Of a stretch of DNA of 64,000 bases, positions 17,517 through 25,828 are shown piece after piece. The translations under genes were made by a program, and so were the position numbers. Each line of letters starts with the position of its first letter. Positions within the stretch are counted from its first letter, which is position 1. The DNA comes from Actinoallomurus oryzae (GTDB taxonomy: Bacteria > Actinomycetota > Actinomycetes > Streptosporangiales > Streptosporangiaceae), in the NCBI RefSeq assembly GCF_039541955.1, contig NZ_BAABHF010000046.1:248001-312000 (forward strand). Reading direction: 5' to 3'. The notes beneath the pieces were generated by a model. It searched no databases. It saw nothing but the letters and a program-made list of their open reading frames with translations, and was not told the origin of the DNA.

Positions 17517-18149
17517 ATGAAGACCATCGTCCATCTGCTGCGCCACGGTGAGGTGTACAACCCCGAAGGGGTGTTGTACGGGCGCCTGCCGGGCTATCAC
17601 CTCAGCGACGACGGTCGGCTCATGGCCGAGGCCGCCGCCAAGTGGCTCGACGGGCGTGACATCACCGTGCTGTGCTCCTCGCCCATGGAGCGCGCGCAGG
17701 AGACGGCGGAGCCGATCGCCGAGACGCTCCACCTTCCGGTCGGCACCGACGAACGGCTGATCGAGGCCGGCAACCACTTCGAGGGCCACACGTTCGGGGT
17801 CGGTGACGGGTCGCTGCGCCGTCCCCAGCACTGGCCGTACCTCTGGAACCCCTTTCGTCCCTCCTGGGGCGAACCCTACGAGCAGATCGCCCGGCGCATG
17901 CTGGCCGCCATGGCCGACGTACGCGACGCGGCCGAGGGCCACGAGGCGGTCTGCGTCAGTCATCAACTGCCCATCTGGGTGACCCGCCGCAAGGTCGAGG
18001 GCCGCTCGCTGTGGCACCACCCGGGCCGGCGCCAGTGCGGTCTGGCCAGCGTCACGAGCTTCACCTACGACGACGGCCGGATCGTCAAGGTCGACTACGC
18101 CGAGCCGGCGGGAGCGCTGTCGCGGCGCCCCAATGTGCCCGGCGCCTGA
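17517..18149 (+). CDS. Histidine phosphatase family protein (phosphoglycerate-mutase-like)
   Basis: A 210-aa member of the branch-1 histidine phosphatases. The phosphorylated histidine is in VHLLRHGEVYNPEG (LRHGE). The second catalytic histidine is in AVCVSHQLPIW, and a conserved arginine is in SSPMERAQETAEP. This gene type precedes the cytochrome c biogenesis operon in related actinobacteria, so it is probably part of that conserved block. The substrate is unknown. Confidence 0.9.
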   Translation: MKTIVHLLRHGEVYNPEGVLYGRLPGYHLSDDGRLMAEAAAKWLDGRDITVLCSSPMERAQETAEPIAETLHLPVGTDERLIEAGNHFEGHTFGVGDGSLRRPQHWPYLWNPFRPSWGEPYEQIARRMLAAMADVRDAAEGHEAVCVSHQLPIWVTRRKVEGRSLWHHPGRRQCGLASVTSFTYDDGRIVKVDYAEPAGALSRRPNVPGA

Positions 18150-18167
18150 CCCCTCGGGCACAATAAG

Positions 18168-18184
18168 TACTACGTCCTGTAGTA
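18168..18184. promoter_or_regulatory. Inverted repeat upstream of resA
   Basis: TACTAC and GTAGTA flank a 5-nt centre (GTCCT). The dyad ends just before the resA ribosome-binding site. It resembles operators of BlaI/MecI-family repressors (TACTAC...GTAGTA type). No such repressor gene is in the window, so the link is inference. Confidence 0.45.
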
Positions 18185-18198
18185 GTAGGAGTCTCACC

Positions 18199-18774
18199 GT
18201 GATCCGACGTGTGCTGACCGTGCCGGCCCTGGTTCTCCTCGGCGGCGTTCTCGCGGGCTGCGCGGGCGCCTCCGCCGTGCAGAACGGCCCGGGCGCGGGC
18301 GACTCGCGCTATGTCGCCGGCGACAACGTCAGCGAGATCGTCAAAGACCGCAAGCCGGCGCCCGCGGTCCAGGGCACCACGCTCGACGGCAAGCCGCTGA
18401 AGCTGTCGGACTACACCGGCAAGATCATCGTGGTGAACTTCTGGGCGTCGTGGTGCGCGCCCTGTCGTTCCGAGGCGCCCACGATGCAGAAGGTCTACGA
18501 GCAGACCCAGGCCTCCGGTGTGCAGTTCGTCGGCGTGGACATCAAGGACGGCAAGGACAACGCCCAGGCGTTCCTGCGCACCTACAAGATCAACTACCCC
18601 AGCCTGTACGACCAGGCGGGGCAGATCGCGCTGGCGTTCCGCGACATCCCGCCCAACGCCGTTCCCTCCACCCTCATCATCGACCGCAAGGGACAGATCG
18701 CGGCCCGCGCCATCGGCAGCGTCTCTTACACCTCGCTGAGGGACATCGTCACCCGCCTGGCGGCGGAGAAGTGA
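18199..18774 (+). CDS. resA: TlpA/ResA-like thiol-disulfide oxidoreductase lipoprotein
   Basis: A 191-aa membrane-anchored thioredoxin-like protein. It keeps apocytochrome c haem-binding cysteines reduced outside the membrane. The lipoprotein signal is LVLLGGVLAGC (lipobox LAGC). The active site is NFWASWCAPCRSE near residue 85, with a cis-proline in NAVPSTLI. GTG 18199 is chosen because AGGAG precedes it and the signal peptide starts there. It receives electrons from CcdA and works with ResB and CcsA, encoded downstream. Confidence 0.9.
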   Translation: MIRRVLTVPALVLLGGVLAGCAGASAVQNGPGAGDSRYVAGDNVSEIVKDRKPAPAVQGTTLDGKPLKLSDYTGKIIVVNFWASWCAPCRSEAPTMQKVYEQTQASGVQFVGVDIKDGKDNAQAFLRTYKINYPSLYDQAGQIALAFRDIPPNAVPSTLIIDRKGQIAARAIGSVSYTSLRDIVTRLAAEK

Positions 18775-18781
18775 TGGGCAC

Positions 18782-18853
18782 GTGATCGAGCGGAGCGAGC
18801 GAGCCCTCAGGCGCGGCAGCCTGCTCGCGGGGCCGACGAAGGAGGTTCCGTGA
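18782..18853 (+). CDS. MIRU-like coupling mini-ORF between resA and ccdA (23 aa)
   Basis: It starts at GTG 18782 with VIERSERA and ends GPTKEVP. The TGA stop overlaps the ccdA start (GTGA at 18850). The codons for T-K-E form ACGAAGGAGG, the ccdA ribosome-binding site. It belongs to the same family as the mini-ORFs at 1371, 32176 and 41655. Its start is 7 nt after the resA stop and does not overlap it. Confidence 0.5.
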   Translation: MIERSERALRRGSLLAGPTKEVP

Positions 18854-19581
18854 GCACGGTGACCAGCGGTTCCCTCATGCTGGCCGTCCCGATCGCCGGG
18901 GCGGCCGGGCTCGTGTCGTTCCTGTCCCCGTGCGTGCTGCCGCTGGTGCCGGGCTACCTGTCCTACGTCACCGGGATGACCGGCGCCGACCTGGCCGTGC
19001 AGCGGCGGGGGCGGCTGCTGCTGGGCGTGGCCCTGTTCGTGCTGGGGTTCACGGTGGTGTTCGTCAGCGCCGGGCTGGCCTTCGGCGGCTTCGGCGCGCT
19101 GCTCCAGCGGCACGCGACCGTGCTCACCCGGATCCTCGGCGCGGTCACGGTCGTGCTCGGCCTGGCGTTCATGGGGTTCGTCCCCGGCCTGCAGCGCACG
19201 GTCAAGTCCAGCCGCCTGCCCGCCGCGGGCGTGGCCGGCGCGCCGCTGCTGGGCATGCTGTTCGGCCTGGGCTGGACGCCCTGCATCGGGCCGACCCTGG
19301 CGGCGGTCCAGGCCATGGCCTACAGCGAGGCGAGCGCCACGCGCGGAGCGCTGCTGTCCTTCGCGTACTGTCTGGGGCTGGGCGTGCCGTTCCTGCTCAC
19401 CGCGCTGGCCTACCGCCGGGCGCTCGGCGCGTTCGGCGTCGTCAAGCGGCATTACCGGGCCGTGATGCGCGTCGGCGGGGGGATGCTCGTCGCGATCGGG
19501 CTGCTCCTGGTCACCGGCGCCTGGGCCGACCTGACGATCAAGATGCAAGGCTGGGTATCCGGCTTCAAGACGGTGATCTGA
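18850..19581 (+). CDS. ccdA: Cytochrome c biogenesis protein CcdA
   Basis: A 243-aa membrane protein with six predicted helices that passes reducing equivalents across the membrane to ResA. The two redox cysteines are in SPCVLPLVPGYLSY (helix 1) and GWTPCIGPTLAAV (helix 4), each with the conserved neighbouring prolines. The GTG start overlaps the mini-ORF stop. The gene is part of the resA-ccdA-resB-ccsA operon. Confidence 0.93.
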   Translation: MSTVTSGSLMLAVPIAGAAGLVSFLSPCVLPLVPGYLSYVTGMTGADLAVQRRGRLLLGVALFVLGFTVVFVSAGLAFGGFGALLQRHATVLTRILGAVTVVLGLAFMGFVPGLQRTVKSSRLPAAGVAGAPLLGMLFGLGWTPCIGPTLAAVQAMAYSEASATRGALLSFAYCLGLGVPFLLTALAYRRALGAFGVVKRHYRAVMRVGGGMLVAIGLLLVTGAWADLTIKMQGWVSGFKTVI

Positions 19582-21180
19582 TTGACGACGAGCACGGACG
19601 AGACGAGCACGGACGCGCCCGAGGCGCAGTCCTCGCCCCAGGCCCCGCGCGAACGCCCCGTGGGCATCGGCCCGCTCGGCTGGCTGCGCTGGGGATGGCG
19701 GCAGCTGACCTCGATGCGCACGGCCCTCGTGCTGCTGTTCCTGGTCGCGCTCGGCACGGTGCCCGGGTCGTTCGTCCCCCAGCGCGGGCTGGCTCCCGAG
19801 AAGGTCAGCCAGTTCTTCACCGACCACAAGACCCTCGCGCCGTGGATGGACCGGCTGTCGCTGTTCGACGTCTTCGCGGCGCCGTGGTTCGCGGCGATCT
19901 ACATCCTGCTGTTCATCTCGTTGGCCGGCTGCGTGCTGCCGCGGTCCTGGCAGCACTACCGGCACATCCGGTCCCGGCCGCCGAAGGCGCCGCGCAACCT
20001 CGCGCGGCTGCCGGAGACCGCCACGTACGAGACCGAGGCGGCGCCGGACGAGGTGCTGGCCCAGGCCGCGACGGTGCTGAAGGACCGGCGGTTCCGGGTC
20101 GACTCCCACGACGACCACGTCGCGGCCGAGAAGGGCTACCTGCGAGAGACCGGCAACCTGGTCTTCCACCTGGCGCTGCTGGTGCTGCTGTTCGCGGTGG
20201 GGTTCGGGTCGGCGTTCGGCTACAAGGGCAACGTCATCGTGACCGAGGGCGAGGGCTTCTCCAATGCGCTGACCTCCTACGACGCCTTCAAGAACGGGCG
20301 GGCGTTCTCCTCCTCGAGCCTGCCGCCGTTCACCGTCTGGCTCGACTCCTTCAAGGCCTCGTACCTGCCCGACGGCCCCGACCGCGGGCAGCCGACCGAG
20401 TTCTCGGCCAAGATCCGCTACCAGAAGGACCTGAAGTCGTCGGTGCGGCCGTACAACCTGCAGGTCAACCACCCTCTCAACGTGGACGGCGCCCGCGTCT
20501 ACCTGCTCGGCCACGGCTACGCGCCGGAGTTCACCGTCCGCGACGGCAAGGGGCAGGTCGCCTACCAGGGCGCGGTGCCGTTCCTGCCGATGAGCGAGGC
20601 GACGTACGCCTCCGAGGGCGTCGTCAAGGTGCCCGACGCCCAGCCGGACCAGCTCGGCTTCATCGGGCTGTTCTGGCCGACCGCCGTCCCCGATGCCCAG
20701 GGCAAGGTCACGTCGGCGTTCCCGGCCGCCTGGAACCCCCAGGTGGCGCTGTTCGCCTTCAAGGGCGACCTGGGCCTGTCCAACGGCGCCCCGCAGTCGG
20801 TGTACCGGCTCGACACCGCCAAGCTGAAGCCGTTGCTGATGGGCAACAAGGTCAAGCCGCTCGCGGTCGGGCAGACCGAGACCCTGCCCGGCGGTGCCGG
20901 CTCGATCACCTTCACCGGCTACCGGCAGTACATCACCATCCAGGTCAACCACGACCCCGGCCGCGTGCCCGCGCTCATCGCCGGCATCATCGCGATCATC
21001 GCCATCATCACCTCCTTCCTCGTACGGCGCCGCAGGGTGTGGGTCCGTGCACGAGCCGGAGAGGGCGGGCGTACGGTGGTCGAGGTCGGTGGCCTGACTC
21101 TCGGCGGCGCCACGCCGGAGTTCGACGCGATCGCCGAGCGGCTCCGCGAGACCGCTCCCCCAACCCCTGACGAGGAGTGA
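19582..21180 (+). CDS. resB: Cytochrome c biogenesis protein ResB
   Basis: A 532-aa component of system II haem lyase. Hydrophobic helices lie near residues 40-60, 95-115, 190-210 and 470-490, with a large extracytoplasmic domain between the last two. The N-terminal 35 residues are Ser/Thr/Glu-rich and cytoplasmic. Typical segments are SMRTALVLLFLVALGTVPGS and AAPWFAAIYILLFISLAGC. The start is uncertain: TTG 19582 directly follows the ccdA stop, and a later GTG is possible. Confidence 0.9.
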   Translation: MTTSTDETSTDAPEAQSSPQAPRERPVGIGPLGWLRWGWRQLTSMRTALVLLFLVALGTVPGSFVPQRGLAPEKVSQFFTDHKTLAPWMDRLSLFDVFAAPWFAAIYILLFISLAGCVLPRSWQHYRHIRSRPPKAPRNLARLPETATYETEAAPDEVLAQAATVLKDRRFRVDSHDDHVAAEKGYLRETGNLVFHLALLVLLFAVGFGSAFGYKGNVIVTEGEGFSNALTSYDAFKNGRAFSSSSLPPFTVWLDSFKASYLPDGPDRGQPTEFSAKIRYQKDLKSSVRPYNLQVNHPLNVDGARVYLLGHGYAPEFTVRDGKGQVAYQGAVPFLPMSEATYASEGVVKVPDAQPDQLGFIGLFWPTAVPDAQGKVTSAFPAAWNPQVALFAFKGDLGLSNGAPQSVYRLDTAKLKPLLMGNKVKPLAVGQTETLPGGAGSITFTGYRQYITIQVNHDPGRVPALIAGIIAIIAIITSFLVRRRRVWVRARAGEGGRTVVEVGGLTLGGATPEFDAIAERLRETAPPTPDEE

Positions 21181-21185
21181 CGGCC

Positions 21186-22160
21186 ATGGTCGACCCCTAT
21201 CTGGCACACCTGAGCAACCAGTTGATGCTCGGTGCCGTGCTGGTCTACGTCGTGACCATGGTGGCGTATGCCGCCGAGCTGTCGTTCGCGCGCCGCCGGG
21301 CCGACGCCGAGGTGCCCGCCGACCACGCACGGGTGCTGGTCGGGGCGGGCGGCCCGGAGGTCGCGGAGACCGAGGCGATCGACGCCGAGGCCGGAGAGGC
21401 CGCGGACGAGCCCGCGAGCGAAAGGCGCCAGATCGACTGGAGCCGGTTCGCCATCCTCATGAACGTCGTCGCCTGGGGCCTGCACGGCGCTGAGATCGTC
21501 ACGCGGGGCATGGCGGCGGACCGGGTGCCGTGGGGCAACATGTACGAGTTCGTGTCCGCGATCTCGTTCGCCGCGGTCACCGTCTACCTCGTGATGCTCT
21601 GGCGCTACAAGATCAACTGGCTGGGCCCGTTCCTCATGGTGGCCGTCGTGATCGCGCTCGGCATCGCCGTGCTCTGGCTCTACAACGACCCGGGCCCGCT
21701 CCGGCCCGCCCTGCACTCGTACTGGATCGCCATTCACGTGACCGCCGCGGTGACGGCCACGGGAACGTTCACGGTGGCCGGTGTCGCGACCGTGCTGTAC
21801 CTGGTCAAGTCCTTCGTCGCGGTACGGCCCGGCGGCATCCTGTCGCGCGTCCCCGCGATGCCGGCACTCGACACGGTGGCGCACCGGGCGATCATGTTCG
21901 CGTTCCCGATCTGGACCTTCGCGATCATCGCCGGGGCGATCTGGGCGGACTCCGCGTGGGGCACCTACTGGGGCTGGGACCCGAAGGAGACCTGGTCGTT
22001 CATCACCTGGGTGGGCTACGCCGGCTACCTGCACGCCCGCGCGACCGCCGGCTGGCGAGGCCGCAAGGCGGCGTTCGTCTCGCTGATCGCCTTCGGCTGC
22101 CTGCTGTTCAACTTCTTCGGAATCAACTACTTGGTGACGGGGTTGCACTCGTACGCATGA
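21186..22160 (+). CDS. ccsB: Cytochrome c biogenesis protein CcsA/CcsB (ResC)
   Basis: A 324-aa haem-handling membrane protein and partner of ResB in attaching haem to apocytochrome c. The tryptophan-rich WWD motif is WGTYWGWDPKETWSFITW (about residues 260-277). Conserved histidines lie in hydrophobic helices, for example AIHVTAAVTATG and LHARATAG. ATG 21186 is preferred to GTG 21177 because GAGGAG lies 8 nt before it. The gene ends the resA operon. Confidence 0.93.
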   Translation: MVDPYLAHLSNQLMLGAVLVYVVTMVAYAAELSFARRRADAEVPADHARVLVGAGGPEVAETEAIDAEAGEAADEPASERRQIDWSRFAILMNVVAWGLHGAEIVTRGMAADRVPWGNMYEFVSAISFAAVTVYLVMLWRYKINWLGPFLMVAVVIALGIAVLWLYNDPGPLRPALHSYWIAIHVTAAVTATGTFTVAGVATVLYLVKSFVAVRPGGILSRVPAMPALDTVAHRAIMFAFPIWTFAIIAGAIWADSAWGTYWGWDPKETWSFITWVGYAGYLHARATAGWRGRKAAFVSLIAFGCLLFNFFGINYLVTGLHSYA

Positions 22161-22237
22161 TTTTCTAACCCCAACCGGCAAACATTTTACGCACGTGGTG
22201 CGTCTCATCCGGCGTGGGCAAAGCTGGGAGGACTCGG

Positions 22238-23416
22238 GTGAGTAATAGGCGGGCGGCCGTCGCGCTGGTCATGGCGGCTCTGGTGGCGGCGGGTGCGTGC
22301 GCGTGCCAGAGCAGCGAGGCGGGCACGAACGGCAAGGACGGCACCAAGGCGCCCGACGCGCAGGTGCGGATCCTGCCGGCGAACGGCGACGGTAAGGCCA
22401 GGCCCGACCAGGGCATCACGGTCACCGCGTCGGGCGGAAAGCTGGAACAGGTCAACGCAGTACAGGCAGGCAAGCCGGTGGTCGGCTCCTTCAACGCCGA
22501 GCACACCCAATGGAAGTCCACCTGGACGCTGAAGCCGGGCGCCGCCTACTCGGTCAACGCCACCGCCAAGAACGCCAAGGGCAAGACCGTCAGCGCGGCG
22601 AGCCAGTTCACGCTGCAGAAGGCCACGCAGACGTTCAGCATCAGCGACGTGACGCCGATGCCGAAGGAGACGGTCGGCGTGGGCATGCCGATCATCGTGA
22701 CGTTCAACCGGGCGATCGCCAACCGCGCGTACGTGGAGAAGGCCCTGGAGGTCAAGTCCGACAAGGGCGACGTGGGCGCATGGCACTGGACGTCGCCCAC
22801 GCAGGTGGTCTACCGCACCCAGAAGTACTGGCAGCCGCACCAGAACGTCACCCTCACCGCCCACATGGCCGGCGTGCGAGGGCTGAAGGGCGTCTACGGC
22901 ACGACCGACGTGACCAAGTCCTTCAAGATCGGCGCCTCCAACATCACCGTCGCCAACGCCAAGACCCACTACATGAAGGTCGACCACGACGGCACGGTCA
23001 AGAAGTTCCCGATCAGCATGGGCATGGGGACGACCCAGGAGTACACCACCACCAGCGGCATCCATCTCACCAAGGAGAAGGCGCCGATGGTGCACATGGT
23101 GTCGCCGGGCCGCAAGCCGGGCGACCCGGGCTACTACGCCGAGGACATCCCGCTGGCCGTCCGCATCAGCGACCGCGGCGAGTACGTCCACCAGAGCCCC
23201 GGTGAGTACTACGCGCTGGGCCACAACAACATCAGCCACGGCTGCGTCCGTACCTCGCCGACCGGCGCCCGCTGGTTCTACAACATCGCCCAGCGCGGCG
23301 ACGTGGTGGACGTCGTCGGCACCGACCGCAAGCTCGTCAACGAGCAGGGCAACGGCTGGACGTACTGGACCCTGTCGTGGAACACCTGGCTGAAGGGCAG
23401 CGCGCTGCCGCACTGA
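22238..23416 (+). CDS. Ig-like and YkuD-domain L,D-transpeptidase
   Basis: A 392-aa exported enzyme that forms 3-3 cross-links in peptidoglycan. The N-terminal signal VALVMAALVAAGACAC is probably a lipoprotein signal with a weak lipobox. Two Ig-like domains follow (about 45-250), then the YkuD domain with the catalytic motif NNISHGCVRTS near residue 330. A final GNGWTYWTLSWNTWL resembles the C-terminal cap of mycobacterial LdtMt2-type enzymes. GTG 22238 follows GGGAGGA. A terminator lies 20 nt downstream. Confidence 0.92.
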   Translation: MSNRRAAVALVMAALVAAGACACQSSEAGTNGKDGTKAPDAQVRILPANGDGKARPDQGITVTASGGKLEQVNAVQAGKPVVGSFNAEHTQWKSTWTLKPGAAYSVNATAKNAKGKTVSAASQFTLQKATQTFSISDVTPMPKETVGVGMPIIVTFNRAIANRAYVEKALEVKSDKGDVGAWHWTSPTQVVYRTQKYWQPHQNVTLTAHMAGVRGLKGVYGTTDVTKSFKIGASNITVANAKTHYMKVDHDGTVKKFPISMGMGTTQEYTTTSGIHLTKEKAPMVHMVSPGRKPGDPGYYAEDIPLAVRISDRGEYVHQSPGEYYALGHNNISHGCVRTSPTGARWFYNIAQRGDVVDVVGTDRKLVNEQGNGWTYWTLSWNTWLKGSALPH

Positions 23417-23436
23417 TCCTTCTGCCTCCCAGCGAA

Positions 23437-23470
23437 GACGCCCCGGCGACACGTCGCCGGGGCGTCTTTT
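23437..23470. terminator. Bidirectional intrinsic terminator
   Basis: A perfect 14-bp stem (23437-23450 and 23453-23466) is followed by TTTT on the + strand. It lies between two convergent genes, so it probably serves both. Confidence 0.9.
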
Positions 23471-23482
23471 CGTGGGAGGGTC

Positions 23483-23827
23483 TCAGTCCGGGTCGTCGCC
23501 GCGGAGCCGTTCGTCGAGCTGACGGAGGAACTCGGGATCGTCGTCAGGGCCGAGCGGGGCGGACGCGGGCGGTTCGCCCCGGGAGCCCTCGCCCGACAGG
23601 AGGAAGTCCGGGGGCCAGGCGGTCACGTCGGCGGTGACGAAGCGCCGGCGTCGCCCGAACAGGAGCCAGGCGACCGCACCGACCTCGAAGCCGAGCAGCA
23701 CAATGAGAAACCAGGCGAACTTCGGCAGATGGCGCGTTTCGCCCTCATTGGTCGACAGCACCTCGAAGAGGCAGTAGAGCCAGATGCCGAGTGCGACCAG
23801 GACGAGCACGGCGGCAAGGACGAGCAT
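23483..23827 (-). CDS. PLDc_N-domain membrane protein
   Basis: A 114-aa protein with two helices: MLVLAAVLVLVALGIWLYCLF and FAWFLIVLLGFEVGAVAWLLF. The segment between them, ending HLPKFAW, is the pattern of the phospholipase D-nuclease N-terminal (PLDc_N) membrane domain. The cytosolic tail is acidic and contains PDDDPEFLRQLDERLR. No nuclease domain is attached. ATG 23827 is chosen because a TAGTCT hexamer lies 7 nt before it. Function unknown. Confidence 0.8.
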   Translation of the reverse strand: MLVLAAVLVLVALGIWLYCLFEVLSTNEGETRHLPKFAWFLIVLLGFEVGAVAWLLFGRRRRFVTADVTAWPPDFLLSGEGSRGEPPASAPLGPDDDPEFLRQLDERLRGDDPD

Positions 23828-23834
23828 GCTTCGC

Positions 23835-23840
23835 AGACTA
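23835..23840 (-). promoter_or_regulatory. -10 element, leaderless promoter of the PLDc_N gene
   Basis: On the minus strand TAGTCT lies 7 nt before ATG 23827, the spacing of a leaderless start. Confidence 0.5.
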
Positions 23841-24072
23841 GTGCCGTCGTGAAGGCGCCGAACGTCCGGTGGCCGCTCCGGGCCTTCCGTACTGAGCTCC
23901 GGGCCTTTCGGACGGACCCGGGGTCCTGGCCGAAACCGGGGTGCCGGTGTCCTGGCCTGCCCACCTTCGCCTACGGCCGACACAGGCGCCCGTACGCGGA
24001 GATGACGCGGTCGTGGGGTCCGGCTTACGCTACGGCCTGGATAGTCCCGGTGGAGGGCTGAGGGGGCGTTCG

Positions 24073-25017
24073 ATGCGCTATCGGGGGAACCGCCGTCAGG
24101 CCGAGGTGGCGGCCGCGGACAGCCGTGGGCGGCATCGCCGGCCCAAGGACGCCGGCGGGCCCGACCGCACGTCCCGGGCCGACCGCACGTCCCAGCCCGC
24201 CGTCGAGCGGCCCCGGCGGCTCCAGCCGCGCGACGCGCTCGGGCGGTTTCGCAAGATCGAGCCGGAGGACCGCCGGCCGGTCGAGCACCCCGGCGACGCC
24301 GCGGCGGACGCGCGGGCCAAGCCGCACTACACCTGGCGCGACTTCGAGCTCGACGAGGACCTCCCGCGCGCCGCGCCGCACCCGCCGGACGCCGTCGACC
24401 TGCGTGACGGGCGTCGCAACTGCGGGGCGCTCGAGACCATCCTCTATCGGCAGTGGGCGGCCGACGGCAGGTCGGCGCCGGCCGACGCCGTACGCGCCAT
24501 CGACAGCCTGGCCGAGCTGCCCGACGCCCTCAAGACCAAGCTGGCCGACGGGCTGGACGGCATCTACGTCGGCTCGGGCGGTGTGCCCGACCTGGACGAC
24601 ATGCAGTATCTGCGGGGCGCCCCGCTGCCGGGTGGAAAGGCGACGTGGGACATCTGCGCCGGGGCGTACGGTGACCGGACGATCGTCGTGGGCGATCAGC
24701 CCTCACCGACTCCGGACGTCATGCTGCACGAGGTCGGTCACGCGCTGGACGACATCGACGGCGAGTTCGTGGAGGACGGGCCCCGGGAATGGCAGTCTGA
24801 CAGTCCCGAGTTCCGCGCGCTGTACGAGCAATGTGTGCCGCATTTCGCGAGTGATTTTCACATTCAGGGTGACGATCTGGGCCGCCACGAGTTCTTCGCG
24901 GATGCCTTCGCGGCGATCGCATCGCGACAGCGGCCCGCACTTGTGGACATGCTCGGCGGGAACACCCGTGCGGCGCTCAATGTGATGCTTTTCTTCAATC
25001 GTAAATACGGCATATAG
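24073..25017 (+). CDS. ATLF-like zinc metallopeptidase (putative toxin)
   Basis: A 314-aa protein. The N-terminal 110 residues are basic, rich in Arg and Pro, and probably disordered. The C-terminal part resembles the anthrax-toxin lethal-factor (ATLF) fold. The zincin motif is MLHEVGHALDDIDG (H219-E-x-x-H223), and a downstream ligand glutamate is in RHEFFADAFAAIAS near residue 273. No signal peptide is seen. The start is ATG 24073. A small acidic-tailed gene follows after 10 nt. A toxin-like or developmental protease role is inferred from the fold. Confidence 0.7.
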   Translation: MRYRGNRRQAEVAAADSRGRHRRPKDAGGPDRTSRADRTSQPAVERPRRLQPRDALGRFRKIEPEDRRPVEHPGDAAADARAKPHYTWRDFELDEDLPRAAPHPPDAVDLRDGRRNCGALETILYRQWAADGRSAPADAVRAIDSLAELPDALKTKLADGLDGIYVGSGGVPDLDDMQYLRGAPLPGGKATWDICAGAYGDRTIVVGDQPSPTPDVMLHEVGHALDDIDGEFVEDGPREWQSDSPEFRALYEQCVPHFASDFHIQGDDLGRHEFFADAFAAIASRQRPALVDMLGGNTRAALNVMLFFNRKYGI

Positions 25018-25027
25018 GGGAGGGGCG

Positions 25028-25297
25028 ATGTACGTCATCAGACTCCCCGACGGGAACCTCCGGGTGCCCGTGGGGGTGGTCGGACCCGGGCGTGAGGAAA
25101 AGGTGGCGCACGGTGAGACCGGAAGCGTGATCGGCCAGGCGTACGTCGAGATCGGGCCCGATGACCCCGATTATCAACGGCTACTCGAGCAGTCCATCAC
25201 CGAGGAGGAACTCGCGGACCGGCGCCGGCGGTGGCGTGCGGACGACGACGCGCTGCGCCAGGAGTTCGAGGAATTCAAGGCCGAGCAGCCCGAGTGA
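25028..25297 (+). CDS. Small uncharacterised partner of the zincin gene
   Basis: An 89-aa protein with a beta-rich N-terminal half (MYVIRLPDGNLRVPVGVVGP) and a charged helical C-terminus ending RQEFEEFKAEQPE. It begins 10 nt after the zincin stop with a strong GGGGAGGGG site, so the two are co-transcribed. I recognise no family. An immunity or inhibitor role is possible from position, but nothing in the sequence proves it. Confidence 0.6.
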   Translation: MYVIRLPDGNLRVPVGVVGPGREEKVAHGETGSVIGQAYVEIGPDDPDYQRLLEQSITEEELADRRRRWRADDDALRQEFEEFKAEQPE

Positions 25298-25356
25298 GCC
25301 CGGCGGAGCGAACGGAGTGGATCACCGAGGCGCGTGACGGCCCGCGCAGCGATTGA
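25294..25356 (+). repeat. Possible degenerate MIRU-like unit
   Basis: A GTGA overlap with the preceding stop begins a 20-codon ORF starting VSPAERTEW and ending PRSD. The GAGCGAACGGAG core resembles the mini-ORFs elsewhere, but no downstream gene is coupled here because the next gene is on the other strand. Confidence 0.3.
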
Positions 25357-25433
25357 AGAGGGCGAATGACGGATAGGCCCGAAGAGTGACAAGGGCGCCC
25401 GGGGGGACGGGGCGTCGGCCCGGAAAGGTGAGG

Positions 25434-25640
25434 TCAGCGGCCGAGGTCGGCAGAGTCGGCGTTCTCTTCGCCGCGCAGTAGTGCATGGACCTCCGACTCC
25501 CGGAAACGGCGGTGCCCGCCGGGCGTGCGGATGCTACTGATCCGGCCGGCGGCGGCCCATCGCGTCACGGTTTTCGGATCGACCCGGAACAGGGCAGCGA
25601 CCTCGCCTGGGGTCAGCAGGCGCTCGCTCGTGCTCTCCAC
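25434..25640 (-). CDS. BldC-like MerR-superfamily DNA-binding protein
   Basis: A 68-aa single-domain helix-turn-helix protein with LLTPGEVAALFRVDPKTVTRWA followed by the wing SIRTPGGHRRFRESEV. Length and motif closely resemble BldC, the small Streptomyces developmental regulator that binds DNA cooperatively at direct repeats. GTG 25640 gives exactly the BldC length. Whether it is the BldC orthologue or a paralogue cannot be decided here. Confidence 0.85.
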   Translation of the reverse strand: MESTSERLLTPGEVAALFRVDPKTVTRWAAAGRISSIRTPGGHRRFRESEVHALLRGEENADSADLGR

Positions 25641-25816
25641 GTTTTCTCTCCCCCTTTGTCCCGCTCTCGTCGCGGAAGGACTGTTTCTCAGTGTGCCGGT
25701 TGAAGACCGGTTTCTCCCTTGTTTTCGGAAAACATCACGCTGCGTAGTTTTGCGACATGGGGTAATAACGAGATGTGATCGCCTGGTTGCAGTTCCTTGT
25801 GACATGCGAGGGCCCA
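25641..25816. other. Divergent intergenic region between bldC-like and threonine dehydratase genes
   Basis: 176 nt with no gene. Its centre is rather AT-rich (GGTAATAACGAGATGTGATC near 25760) and may hold the bldC-like promoter. No clear repeat is seen. Confidence 0.35.
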
Positions 25817-25822
25817 TAGGGT
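25817..25822 (+). promoter_or_regulatory. -10 element, leaderless promoter of the threonine dehydratase
   Basis: TAGGGT fits TAnnnT and lies 6 nt before ATG 25829. Confidence 0.5.
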
Positions 25823-25828
25823 GCTGGT

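Noticed and set aside
18930..21170. 746-codon + frame across ccdA and resB
   Set aside because: Arg/Gly-rich shadow of two clear membrane-protein genes in other frames.
23835..23846. CTAGTGCCG, identical to the outer 9 bp of the TnpB element end, considered as a solo terminal repeat
   Set aside because: The similarity stops after 9 bp, and the site is explained by the -10 hexamer (TAGTCT on the minus strand) of a leaderless gene.
24073..24400. N-terminal region of the zincin considered as a WXG/LXG or other toxin-delivery domain
   Set aside because: It is Arg/Pro-rich with no WXG, LXG or signal peptide pattern.
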